Part shown: positions 40,694 to 49,475 of the stretch, piece after piece
Numbering within the stretch: the first letter of the stretch is position 1
How the letters are laid out: every line of letters begins with the position of its first letter
DNA from: Fibrobacter sp. UBA7003
GTDB taxonomy: Bacteria; Fibrobacterota; Fibrobacteria; Fibrobacterales; Fibrobacteraceae
DNA: 64,000 bases
Direction: 5' to 3'
NCBI GenBank assembly: GCA_002449765.1
Contig: DJXN01000012.1
Location: 62,001-126,000 of the forward strand
Made by a program: the position numbers and the translations under genes
Notes under the pieces: generated by a model
The model's database searches: none
The model's input: the letters and a program-made list of their open reading frames with translations, nothing else
Told to the model about the DNA's origin: nothing

Positions 40694-41571
40694 TCTTTGA
40701 GACAACGAACTGAGAACACGAAATACTTACTGAAGTCATCCAGGAGCGCATCATCGTAGCGCAAGCGCATGCCGCCATCGTCGTAGCCGAAGCGCAAGAG
40801 CATGCAGTCAGCGTAACTACTATCGTTCTCCGTAGAACTCCAGAAGAACGCGTCGCGGCCCTCAAGGCTAAATTCCCCTCTGACGTTCCTATCGCCAGCA
40901 GGAAGCGCCGTGAACCCAAAGGCATCCGTGCCATTGCCACTGCTATTCCACCCAGATGAGGACTTGAGTTTTATGCCAGCGGTTGATTTTCCACCTACAG
41001 CGTTAATCAAAGTTTCCCATTCAGCCCTGCTCGGCAGGTGCCAGCCACTAGGGCATACACCCTGAATATTTCCTGACGGCAGAGAGCATGTATAGCCATA
41101 GCCACATTCACTCTCCGACTTGCCTACCGTCGCAGCCCACCTGTAAAGGCGCCCGAACTTTTCACAATACTCGGCAGAATCGTTATAGCAGAAACTAGAA
41201 TCCACTTCGTAATTCAGGTTTTCAGCCATCCACCACTGGTCACCAATTTTTACCGTCTTGTAAGTCTGACCATCGCGGTCATCCACCAACTCGCCGTATT
41301 CGCAGTTGTCTTCCGTTTCGGTCTTACAACCGACGACAGAATCCAAAGACTTAGACGAACTGCTGCTAGACTTGGCGCTGGACGAAGACCCGTCATCGCA
41401 GTCCTCGCACACGCTCGACGACGAGCCATCCGAAGGCCGCGTCACGAAATCGCTGTCGCCATCGCTACACGCGACAAAAGCAAGTGTCAGGCAAACGATT
41501 GCCGCCACCACGCTTCGCTCGTGGCAGGCTCTAGCAAATCCCCGCAGCAACCTAGAGAATAAGTACTTCAT
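40690..41571 (-). CDS. Lipoprotein with F. succinogenes major paralogous domain (copy 3)
   Basis: 293 residues, ATG 41571 with AGGAGGAAAT. The N-terminus is longer than in copies 1 and 2: before the hydrophobic core (AAIVCLTLAFVAC) lies an extra basic stretch, SRLLRGFARACHERSV, whose DNA holds a palindrome CCACG-CTTCGCT-CGTGG (41508-41524). Then SDGDSDFVTRPSDGSSSSV, a serine linker (SSSSAKSSSSSSKS), and the paralogous domain from VDDRDGQTYKTVKIGDQWWM to FSVRCLKD. Role unknown; surface lipoprotein. Confidence 0.9.
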   Translation of the reverse strand: MKYLFSRLLRGFARACHERSVVAAIVCLTLAFVACSDGDSDFVTRPSDGSSSSVCEDCDDGSSSSAKSSSSSSKSLDSVVGCKTETEDNCEYGELVDDRDGQTYKTVKIGDQWWMAENLNYEVDSSFCYNDSAEYCEKFGRLYRWAATVGKSESECGYGYTCSLPSGNIQGVCPSGWHLPSRAEWETLINAVGGKSTAGIKLKSSSGWNSSGNGTDAFGFTALPAGDRNVRGEFSLEGRDAFFWSSTENDSSYADCMLLRFGYDDGGMRLRYDDALLDDFSKYFVFSVRCLKD

Positions 41572-41608
41572 ATTTCCTCCTATTTTTTTGAAATATAAGA
41601 AAATGCAG

Positions 41609-41804
41609 TTCAAAGGAAAACCGAAAGGACAAGCAGTCACGAGGTTTTACTCCCGCCGCCCCCCCCCACATGCGCCAAAAACAACAAGCATTTTTCTACT
41701 GGAGTCCTCGTCATTTTTTGCGTAGAAGGCAACCTTACAAAGCGAATACTTAAACGAAGTGATTGTGCGAGCGTGCGGGGCGTGCCCGAAGCCAACATTT
41801 TTAC
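41609..41804 (+). repeat. Dispersed 200-bp repeat, copy A (frameshifted)
   Basis: This intergenic stretch matches 56766-56966 along its length with only small gaps, by eye at about 70 percent identity. Shared words include CAGTCAC, TCCCGCCGC, CTGGAG, TCGTCATT and AACGAAGTGATTGTGCGAGC. Translated in pieces it gives FKGKPKGQAVTRFYSRR, FLLESSS and KRILKRSDCASVR, which match the other copy; here the pieces fall in different frames. It ends 10 nt before the dnaG -10 element. No other feature explains the 255-bp gap before dnaG. Confidence 0.75.
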
Positions 41805-41814
41805 TAAAAAAAGC

Positions 41815-41820
41815 TAAATT
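41815..41820 (+). promoter_or_regulatory. -10 element of dnaG (leaderless type)
   Basis: TAAATT followed by TGACGC and ATG 41827. The 200-bp repeat copy A ends 10 nt upstream and so occupies the -35 region. Confidence 0.5.
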
Positions 41821-41826
41821 TGACGC

Positions 41827-43749
41827 ATGCCGTTCTACCCTAACGAAGTCATTCAGCAGCTCAAGAGCCAAGCGGACATTTCGCTCGTGATCCAGCAGTT
41901 CTTGCCGCTGAAGCGCACGGGTACGAACCGCTACGTGGGCGTATGCCCCTTCCACGACGACCACTCCCCCTCCATGACCGTGAACCCCACGCTCGGCATC
42001 TACAAGTGCTTTGCATGCAATGCGGGCGGCGACGTGTTCAAGTTCGTGCAGGAGCACGAGAAAATCGACTTCAACGGCGCCGTGGAATGGGTTGCGAACT
42101 TCGTGGGTTTCGACCTCCCGAAATTTACATCGAAGGAAAACGCCGAGGTCACCGAAGAGCGCGCGATGGTGCGCAAGCTCAACGAACTCGCCTGCGAATG
42201 GTTCGAGCAGCAGCTCCCGCTCAGCAAGAAGGCTCTCGAGTACCTCAACAAGCGCAACATCAGCGAAAAGACGCGCAAAGAATTCCACATCGGTTACGCT
42301 CCCGATGGACGCGAAGGCTTTATCGGCTATGCGGCAAAGAACGGCTTTTCGCCCCGCGACTGCGTGAAGGCGGGCCTTGCCACCGAGAAGAAGAACGGGG
42401 GCATCGCCGACAAGTTCCGCGACCGCCTGATGATCGCCATCCAGAACCAGTCGGGAATCGTCGTCGCGTTCGGCGGCCGCGACCTCGCGCCCAAGCAGGA
42501 AGGCTTCGAACGCCCCAAGTACATGAACAGCCCGGATACCGCACTCTACAACAAGAGCGAGATCCTTTTCGGGCTCAACCACAGCCGCGCCGCCATCTCC
42601 AAGGAGAACGCGGTCATCATCGTCGAGGGCTACTTCGACCTGATGAGCCTCTACCAGGGCGGCGTGCAGAACGTGGTCGCCGCATCGGGCACGGCGCTCA
42701 CCGAAATTCACGCGAGCATCCTCGCCCGCTACGCGAAAACCGCCTACCTCGTGTTCGACGGCGATGCCGCAGGCCAAAAAGCGACCATGCGCTCGCTAGA
42801 AATCGTACTCCCCAAGGGCATCAACCCGAGAATCTTTGCGCTGTCGCGCCCCGACGGTACCAAGATCGACCCCGACAATTTCGTGAACGAACAAGGAGCC
42901 GACGCATTCCGCGAAGAGCTCAAGCACGCCGATGACTGGCTCAGCTATCTTGCCCGCAAGACGGACCTCCAGAGTATCGAGTCCAGGGCCAGGTTCGTCA
43001 CTTACGCAAAGTCTATCGTCAAGAGCATCCAGGACAGCGAACTCAGGAACCAGTACCTAAAGCTCATCGCCGAACGGTTCGACACGTCGCGCTCACTGGA
43101 TGGCATCCAGAGCATCCGCCCGCAAAGGGCGCCCAAGGTAAGCGTACCGCAGCCGCAACCGGATCCGGAATTCGCGGAATATGGCGAGATGCCCGCAGCT
43201 CCGCAGGAAGCCGAAAGTGTCCCGTGGAACGTCCTCGCCCAAGTAGAGACCCGGTTCGCGAATCTCCTCGTGAAAAACCCGACGCTTCTCGACCGTGCCT
43301 GCGAATATTTCGACATGGAACTCGCTGCGACCGGCATACAGTTCTTCGAATCCTCCCTCGTCGACGAATTCGTGATGACCGTCATCGCCTTCTACTCCGA
43401 AACAGGCACATTTTCCCCGCAGAGCCTCTACGAGCAGCTTTCGCCGTTACAGCAGCAGTTCATGGAAGGGCTTCCTGACGAAGCATGGACCCCGCCGAAA
43501 GAAATCTACGAGTTCTACGAGACGCTCCTGGTGCTCACCTCCAGGCTGTGCGACCGGTTCCGCAAAACCATCGACCTCAGCACAAACGAGGGCGTGCAAA
43601 AGCGCATCTCGCTGAATACGTTCGTGCAGAACATGCAAAAACTCGAGAACCAGTACCGGAACGGCGCCGTATCCATCGACAATCTCGCCGACCAGCTCAT
43701 AAAGAGCAAGAAACCCCTTATACAAATCCTAGCCGCCACACAAGGATAA
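41827..43749 (+). CDS. dnaG: DNA primase DnaG
   Basis: 640 residues. The CHC2 zinc finger is CPFHDDHSPSMTVNPTLGIYKCFACNAGGD (in parts: CPFH near 40, CFAC near 62). The DnaG core follows with HIGYAPDGREG, FGGRDL, KYMNSPDT, and the Toprim motifs VEGYFDLMSLYQGG and FDGDAAGQKA. The C-terminal third is the helicase-binding region. It makes RNA primers for replication. It appears to head a unit with sufC 4 nt downstream; rpoD is not beside it. Confidence 0.96.
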   Translation: MPFYPNEVIQQLKSQADISLVIQQFLPLKRTGTNRYVGVCPFHDDHSPSMTVNPTLGIYKCFACNAGGDVFKFVQEHEKIDFNGAVEWVANFVGFDLPKFTSKENAEVTEERAMVRKLNELACEWFEQQLPLSKKALEYLNKRNISEKTRKEFHIGYAPDGREGFIGYAAKNGFSPRDCVKAGLATEKKNGGIADKFRDRLMIAIQNQSGIVVAFGGRDLAPKQEGFERPKYMNSPDTALYNKSEILFGLNHSRAAISKENAVIIVEGYFDLMSLYQGGVQNVVAASGTALTEIHASILARYAKTAYLVFDGDAAGQKATMRSLEIVLPKGINPRIFALSRPDGTKIDPDNFVNEQGADAFREELKHADDWLSYLARKTDLQSIESRARFVTYAKSIVKSIQDSELRNQYLKLIAERFDTSRSLDGIQSIRPQRAPKVSVPQPQPDPEFAEYGEMPAAPQEAESVPWNVLAQVETRFANLLVKNPTLLDRACEYFDMELAATGIQFFESSLVDEFVMTVIAFYSETGTFSPQSLYEQLSPLQQQFMEGLPDEAWTPPKEIYEFYETLLVLTSRLCDRFRKTIDLSTNEGVQKRISLNTFVQNMQKLENQYRNGAVSIDNLADQLIKSKKPLIQILAATQG

Positions 43750-43753
43750 AACC

Positions 43754-44499
<746 letters not shown>

Positions 44500-44500
<1 letters not shown>

Positions 44501-45477
44501 TGGACGCCATTGCCCGCATCAAGCAACTGGGGATGCCCCGCCGTAACGACGAACTTTGGACATTCTTCCCCGTTTCAAAGATTCCAGCGCCGGAATTCCC
44601 CGACGCATGCGCCTGCGAAGAGGACTTTTCGGACGAAATGGATTTTGCAGCCCTCCTGCCCATCGCAAGCAACGCCCGCACGATGGTCCAAAGCATCGCC
44701 GACAACGCCGAGGAAATCGCGATGCTCAAATGCAACAACGACTTCGGGCGCACGGTACTCAACATCGGCAAGAACGCGAAGGCAAGCATCGAGATTCTCG
44801 ACAACAAGGTCCTGCATCCCATATGCGCCGAACGCTTCGACGTGAACGTGGGCGAAGGCGCCGACGTCGAAATCTTCTTCGCGAACCCCGCAAACGACCT
44901 CCCGCTCGCCTTCAGGCACTTCCACATCACGCAGGCGGCAGGTTCCCAGGTGCGTTTTGCCTCCATCGAGCGCGGGAACGGCATTAGCCGCGTGAGTATC
45001 GACGACTTCCTGAACGCCCCAGGCGCAAAGTTCGAATGCCGCACGCTCAACATGCTCGGCGGCACGGCAGAAAGCCACCACAGGCTGCATATCTACCACA
45101 ACGCCCCCGAGACAACGAGTACGCAGCTTTCCAGGAACCTGCTCGACGGCAGTTCCCGCGCGAGCTACGACGGCAGCGTCATCGTCGGTGCCAACTGCAC
45201 CAAGGCTCTATCAAGCCAACTCGTGAACACCATCCTCCTCTCGGGAGACAGCTCCGTCTCCGTAAAGCCCGTGCTCAAGATTTACCACGATGATGTGGAA
45301 TGCACGCACGGCAATACCGTGGGCGAACTCGATGCAGAACAGATGTTCTACCTCGTGAGCCGCGGAATCCCGCAGGAGACCGCCAAACGGATGCTCATGT
45401 CAAGTTTTGCAAAGGAAACGTTCTACCCGCTCCCCGATTCCGTAGGCAAGAAGCGCCTGCTACAGGTCCTCGCCTAA
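44500..45477 (+). CDS. sufD: SufBD-family Fe-S assembly protein, SufD type
   Basis: 325 residues, shorter than the roughly 420 of Escherichia coli SufD. The beta-helix core and the C-terminal SufBD signature are present (PVLKIYHDDVECTHGNTVGEL, followed by FYLVSRGIPQETAKRMLM), in the SufD rather than SufB form. SufD pairs with SufB and SufC to make the cluster scaffold. No sufB, sufS or sufU follows; the next sequence is a convergent terminator and a small peptide gene. ATG 44500 overlaps the sufC stop. Confidence 0.88.
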
Positions 45478-45491
45478 GACCCGCCTACCGC

Positions 45492-45528
45492 AAAAAAAAA
45501 GAAACGCCCCCGTGCATGGGGGACGTTC
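45492..45528 (-). terminator. Terminator of the 34-residue peptide gene
   Basis: On the minus strand AACGTCCCCC-ATGCAC-GGGGGCGTT is followed by TTC and then nine T. It lies 28 nt past the stop codon of the small gene at 45556-45660. Confidence 0.8.
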
Positions 45529-45555
45529 CTTTGGTAGGATAGATTTTAGGAGGAG

Positions 45556-45660
45556 TTACGAAAGTGTCTGCAAAAGGTAGAGTGTCACGCCCATGAAGGC
45601 GAGCATGAAGTTGGCGAGGAACGTTGTGGAGGCGAGGTCTTTGAAGATTCGTGTCATCAT
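45556..45660 (-). CDS. 34-residue single-pass membrane peptide
   Basis: The reading is MMTRIFKDLASTTFLANFML and then AFMGVTLYLLQTLS. It has a basic N-terminus and one hydrophobic helix of about 20 residues. It has a full gene context: a TATATT -10 (45688-45693), a leader of about 21 nt with AGGGATAACGG before the ATG pair, and a strong terminator after the stop. Longer open frames across the same DNA lack a ribosome binding site and are hydrophilic. I do not recognise the family. Possible roles include a small regulator of a membrane complex or a type I toxin-like peptide, neither shown. Confidence 0.6.
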   Translation of the reverse strand: MMTRIFKDLASTTFLANFMLAFMGVTLYLLQTLS

Positions 45661-45687
45661 CCGTTATCCCTTTTTGGTTACGGTCAC

Positions 45688-45693
45688 AATATA
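45688..45693 (-). promoter_or_regulatory. -10 element of the small peptide gene
   Basis: TATATT on the minus strand, with TTGAAG 16 nt upstream as a partial -35. The leader carries an AGGGA ribosome binding site. Confidence 0.5.
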
Positions 45694-45798
45694 GAATAGA
45701 ATATTCCAACTTCAAAGTAATGGAAATCACACTGCGATTTGCGTCACGCGAAATACGAACGGTCCTTGACAAGCGGGAACCAGGTTCCCAATTTTTCG

Positions 45799-47706
45799 CT
45801 ACTCCTTCTCGTTCTCGATAATCTTGATGGGTTCGTCCATCATCTTTTCGGCGATGACTTCGGGCGTTTCCTCGGCAACCGCGGCGTTAGATTCCTCGGG
45901 CATCCAGGGCTTGTCGAGGCTCTTTTCCCAAGAAACCGTAGGCGCGGGCTGGACTTCGTGCGATGTATCCACCACGGGGAGCCCCAGGAGTTCACGCGCA
46001 CGGTTGAGCGCGGCGTCGATATTGCCAAGGGCATTCTCTTCGCCAAGCTGTTTCAAGACGCCGGCACGGGTGAGCGCCACCACGGGCTGAGCATGCACGC
46101 CACTGAGCAGGAGTTGCGTCCCTTCGCGGTTGCAACGATTCAGCAAGTCTTCAATCATCTGGATACCGGCGGCATCGATGCTTGAAACGCTGCGCATGCG
46201 CAAGATAAGGATTTTCGGCTTGTCGGAAATGCGCGCCATCGTGTCCTTGAACTTGTCGACCGCACCGAAGAACAGCGAACCGGCAAGCTCGTACACAACC
46301 ACGCCCTTCGGCACCTGGCGGCTGAGCTCGTTGTGGGCGGCCTCCTCGTCGTCTTCCTTGAGGGCTTCGGTCACCGTCTCCATCTCGGAAACATCGCTCA
46401 TGCGCTTGATGAAGAGCACCGCGGCCAGCAGCACACCGACTTCGATAGCCACCGTGAGGTCAATAATCACCGTGAGGAAGAAGGCCACGAGCATCACGAT
46501 GACGTCGCTCTTCGGGGCCTTGAACATCTTGATGAAGCTCCGGTAGCCGCACATATTGAACGCCACCTGAAAAAGCACTGCAGCAAGCGCCGCCATCGGG
46601 ATCATTTCGGCATACTTGCCGAGCACGAGCATAATGAGCAGAAGCACCACCGCATGCACAAGGCCCGAAACCGGACTCACTGCGCCGTTACGGATGTTGG
46701 TCGCCGTACGGGCAATGGCACCCGTCGCCGGGATACCGCCAAAAATCGGGGAAAGGATATTCGCCACGCCCTGGCCAAAGAGTTCGGTGTTGGAACGGTG
46801 CTTGGTAGAGGTCATGCCGTCGGCCACGACCGCAGAAAGCAGGGATTCGATGGCACCAAGGATGGCAATCGTCAAAGCCGGCTGGAACACCTTCTGCATC
46901 ATCTCGAGGCTGATGTTGGGCAGGTGCGGCATCGGGAAACCGGTCGGGATATGGTTTTTCATGCCGATGGTCACCACGCCGTGGCCCGTAATCGGGTCGT
47001 CCCAGCCCAAGACCTTCACCATCACGGTCGCAACGATAATCGCAATCAGGGAACCGGGAACCTTCGTGGTAATTTTCGGCCACAAGATGCATACGGCAAG
47101 CGCCACAAGGCCCACGATGACAGCATATATATTAATAGTGTCGAAAGAAGTCGCGTAAAGCTTGATTTTTCCAACCGCATCGGCCGGATCCTTCACCAAA
47201 AAGCGGAGTCCGAAGAAATTCGGGACCTGGCCGAGCGCGATGATGATGGCGATACCCGCCGTAAAGCCGACCGTCACCGGGTAAGGGATGAACTTGATGA
47301 TGGCGCCGAGCTTCGCAATGCCGAAAATGATGAGCAGAATACCCGCAAGGAGCGTCGCGGAAGCAAGGCCGTCGTAGCCGTACTGGGAGACGATGCCGTA
47401 GACAATAACAATGAATGCACCGGTAGGGCCGCCAATCTGGAAGCGGGAACCGCCCAGCAAAGAAATCGCAAAACCCGCGATAATCGCCGTGTAGAGGCCC
47501 TGTTCGGGACCCACGCCCGAGGCGATGGCGAACGCGATGGCGAGCGGAAGCGCGAGAATGCCCACGATGAGGCCCGACATGAGGTCGCTCACGAAGTTTT
47601 TCTTGGTGTAGCCTCGACGCAGTACCCGGACAGATTCAGGGGTAATGGTCGCTTTAACGCCCGATAGGAAATTCTTGAAGGATTCCTTGGCGTGGATATT
47701 GGTCAT
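45799..47706 (-). CDS. SulP-family anion transporter with STAS domain
   Basis: 635 residues. Membrane part with about twelve helices (SDLMSGLIVGILALPLAIAFAIASGV; FQIGGPTGAFIVIVYG; NTELFGQGVANILSPIFGGIPATGA), then a cytosolic STAS domain (about 475-565, ILILRMRSVSSIDAAGIQMI) and an acidic tail of about 60 residues. The family carries sulfate, bicarbonate or dicarboxylates. The GGIPATGAIARTATN stretch is common in bicarbonate or fumarate carriers as well as sulfate carriers, so the substrate is open. A TAAATTTGGCGCC promoter core lies upstream and CGGAG precedes ATG 47706. Confidence 0.93.
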   Translation of the reverse strand: MTNIHAKESFKNFLSGVKATITPESVRVLRRGYTKKNFVSDLMSGLIVGILALPLAIAFAIASGVGPEQGLYTAIIAGFAISLLGGSRFQIGGPTGAFIVIVYGIVSQYGYDGLASATLLAGILLIIFGIAKLGAIIKFIPYPVTVGFTAGIAIIIALGQVPNFFGLRFLVKDPADAVGKIKLYATSFDTINIYAVIVGLVALAVCILWPKITTKVPGSLIAIIVATVMVKVLGWDDPITGHGVVTIGMKNHIPTGFPMPHLPNISLEMMQKVFQPALTIAILGAIESLLSAVVADGMTSTKHRSNTELFGQGVANILSPIFGGIPATGAIARTATNIRNGAVSPVSGLVHAVVLLLIMLVLGKYAEMIPMAALAAVLFQVAFNMCGYRSFIKMFKAPKSDVIVMLVAFFLTVIIDLTVAIEVGVLLAAVLFIKRMSDVSEMETVTEALKEDDEEAAHNELSRQVPKGVVVYELAGSLFFGAVDKFKDTMARISDKPKILILRMRSVSSIDAAGIQMIEDLLNRCNREGTQLLLSGVHAQPVVALTRAGVLKQLGEENALGNIDAALNRARELLGLPVVDTSHEVQPAPTVSWEKSLDKPWMPEESNAAVAEETPEVIAEKMMDEPIKIIENEKE

Positions 47707-47736
47707 CTGGCACTCCGAGATTGAAGAACGGCGCCA

Positions 47737-47742
47737 AATTTA
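47737..47742 (-). promoter_or_regulatory. -10 element of the SulP gene
   Basis: TAAATT followed by TGGCGCC on the minus strand. The GT2 promoter at 49432 reads TATATTTGGCGCC, giving the same sequence around +1. The leader is about 24 nt. Confidence 0.5.
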
Positions 47743-47803
47743 GAAAACTTTACAATACCCGTTAAGGGTAAAAAGAAAAAATAATGGAAGACCTTTGCGA
47801 AGG

Positions 47804-48142
47804 CTACAACAGGCCCTTCTTGGCAGACCGCATCAGGTTCTTCACCTGCTTCTTGGAAAGCTGCGGAACCTCGGCGTCCTTCTGGGCCCTAGACTTCGGG
47901 GCGCATTCCTCGCAGAAGTGCTTGATGACGGTCCCGTAGCTTGCAGCGCCGTCCATCTTGTCGGCCTGGCGGGAGCGGAACGGCCTCACCAGTGCCTCGC
48001 GGTGGCACTTGTCGCAGATACCCATCTTGGGAGCAGCAGGCTCACGGCGCACGTGTTCCTTTTTGTCCTGGTCATGGGTCATTTCCCAGGCACGTTTCTG
48101 GGCGGCAATCTTCCTTGCAAATGCGTCATCTAATAGGCTCAT
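47804..48142 (-). CDS. Small zinc-ribbon-like protein, unknown
   Basis: 112 residues, very basic. Two cysteine pairs, MGICDKCHRE near residue 42 and HFCEECAPKS near 76, probably hold a zinc ion. The region between (ALVRPFRSRQADKMDGAAS) is charged, and the ends are Lys/Arg-rich, so nucleic acid binding is possible. ATG 48142 has AAGGAGATGAT upstream and overlaps the stop of the SGNH-like gene (ATGA), so the two are co-translated. No family recognised. Confidence 0.75.
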   Translation of the reverse strand: MSLLDDAFARKIAAQKRAWEMTHDQDKKEHVRREPAAPKMGICDKCHREALVRPFRSRQADKMDGAASYGTVIKHFCEECAPKSRAQKDAEVPQLSKKQVKNLMRSAKKGLL

Positions 48143-48744
48143 ATCATCTCCTTGTTTTCTTTAATCTCTTTCAATATACAATCTTGCAGGAAAAGGGAAT
48201 GCAACGTGATGCACAAAGAAGTGGGTTTCGCCTCGTCCGAATAGAGGCTCCGGGCAAACTTGCCGCGTTCCACCTGTTTTTCCTTGAAAAATTGCGCGTG
48301 GCTGGCGAAATCGAGGACCTTGACGCGTCCCGGGAACTCGCTTTCGAAGCCTCGGATGGCCTCGTTAATGACCTCAATCTGGTCGGAAGCATCCGGGAGC
48401 AGGTCGCACGGAATGGTCTCGACAAAGATGTCGGACTGGGTCTTACTAACAAGTTCACGGACCAGGTTCCCATAGTTTTCGGCCGTTTTCGCCCCGTTGC
48501 CGTGTTCCCCCCTCGTCAAGTCGTGAAGCCCGAGGCCGAGCACGATGCGCCCCGCCTTCTTGCCGATGATATCGGACGCCGCACGCGACAGGAGCTGCGG
48601 AAGCAGGAGCGGAATCGGGGAATTGATGGAAAACTGCATGGGGCGGTTGGGCGCCCTGCAAAGGAGCATCTCGGCACAGCGGGTCGCCACTTCGCCCTGT
48701 TCGCCGAGCAATTCGTCACCTATGATGAGGATCCTGTTTTCCAC
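48139..48744 (-). CDS. SGNH/GDSL-like protein lacking the nucleophile
   Basis: 201 residues, no signal peptide. The order of strands is that of SGNH hydrolases: ILIIGDELLGEQG in place of block I (GDS), GRIVLGLGLHDL in place of block III (GxND), and a late LYSDEAKPTSLC in place of DxxHP. The catalytic Ser is Glu, and the His is not present, so an active esterase is unlikely. Start GTG 48744 is 6 nt after a TAGATT. It is placed between the TusA-like gene and the zinc-ribbon gene on the same strand. Confidence 0.65.
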   Translation of the reverse strand: MENRILIIGDELLGEQGEVATRCAEMLLCRAPNRPMQFSINSPIPLLLPQLLSRAASDIIGKKAGRIVLGLGLHDLTRGEHGNGAKTAENYGNLVRELVSKTQSDIFVETIPCDLLPDASDQIEVINEAIRGFESEFPGRVKVLDFASHAQFFKEKQVERGKFARSLYSDEAKPTSLCITLHSLFLQDCILKEIKENKEMI

Positions 48745-48750
48745 GATTAT

Positions 48751-48756
48751 AATCTA
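48751..48756 (-). promoter_or_regulatory. Possible -10 element before the SGNH-like gene
   Basis: TAGATT on the minus strand, followed by ATAATC and GTG 48744. It directly follows the stop of the TusA-like gene, so read-through from that gene is an alternative. Confidence 0.3.
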
Positions 48757-49290
48757 CTACTTATCGGCGGGTTTGACCACCGAAATTTTCCAAAAATCCG
48801 CATTTTTTTCGCGGGAAACGATGCGGCAGCCGTCTGCAACCAGCGCTCCCGGTACATTTTCGATCGGGGAACCCTCGTCAAGGAGTATCGAAAGTTCCCT
48901 TCCCGGCGGAAAACCGGCCATCACGAGCCTTGACCGAGCCGCATTCAGGGGGCACTTCACCCCCCGCAGGTCGAGTTCGCCAGGCAAATCCCCCTGCAGG
49001 GCTTCCGGCAGAGGTCCGGACTTCGATTTTGCGCAAAAATCGGCAATTTCAGCCTGATGTTCTTCCGGGGACTCTAGCCAGCGGTTGACCGGGACGTCGG
49101 GAAGGCGCGCAAGGGCGACACGGGAAAGGGCCTCCGCAGGCGGAACGGGCACCCCCAATCCCCGGCGGAGCCACTCCGCACAAGCAAAGGAAACAAGCCT
49201 CGAAAGCGCCTCCGCAAACCCAGCCGAACCGCGGTTCGCCTCCATCCAGCGGACTACCGCCCGAGCATCTGCCTGTTGCCGTTCTTCCAT
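48757..49290 (-). CDS. Protein with C-terminal TusA-like domain
   Basis: 177 residues from ATG 49290, with AAAGGA upstream; the in-frame ATG at 49341 lacks a site. The N-terminal about 100 residues are helical and unrecognised (ARAVVRWMEANRGSAGFAEA...). The C-terminal about 75 have the TusA/SirA pattern ELDLRGVKCPLNAARSRLVM and VPGALVADGCRIV. The sulfur-carrying Cys of the CPxP motif is kept, while the second proline is Asn (CPLN). Such domains relay sulfur or regulate. Its neighbours do not clarify the pathway. Confidence 0.75.
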   Translation of the reverse strand: MEERQQADARAVVRWMEANRGSAGFAEALSRLVSFACAEWLRRGLGVPVPPAEALSRVALARLPDVPVNRWLESPEEHQAEIADFCAKSKSGPLPEALQGDLPGELDLRGVKCPLNAARSRLVMAGFPPGRELSILLDEGSPIENVPGALVADGCRIVSREKNADFWKISVVKPADK

Positions 49291-49431
49291 CGTTTCATTC
49301 CTTTTATCATAAAAATCTGTTTTTTTCTCAGAAAAATACACAAAAATGATTTTTTTTCAAAAAAGCCTATCCTACCAACTTTTTTAACATAAAAATCGAC
49401 CTAGAACATAGCAAAGTTTTGGTTCAATTTC

Positions 49432-49437
49432 TATATT
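49432..49437 (+). promoter_or_regulatory. -10 element of the GT2 gene
   Basis: TATATT followed by TGGCGCC, as at the SulP gene. The leader to ATG 49476 is about 33 nt, with AAAGG as a weak ribosome binding site. Confidence 0.45.
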
Positions 49438-49475
49438 TGGCGCCAAGCATCACAAATGCAAAGGTTTTTGATACG

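Noticed and set aside
45485..45772. A 95-residue minus-strand frame around the small peptide gene
   Set aside because: Hydrophilic, no ribosome binding site, and it runs through the terminator and the -10 element; the 34-residue frame has all gene signals.
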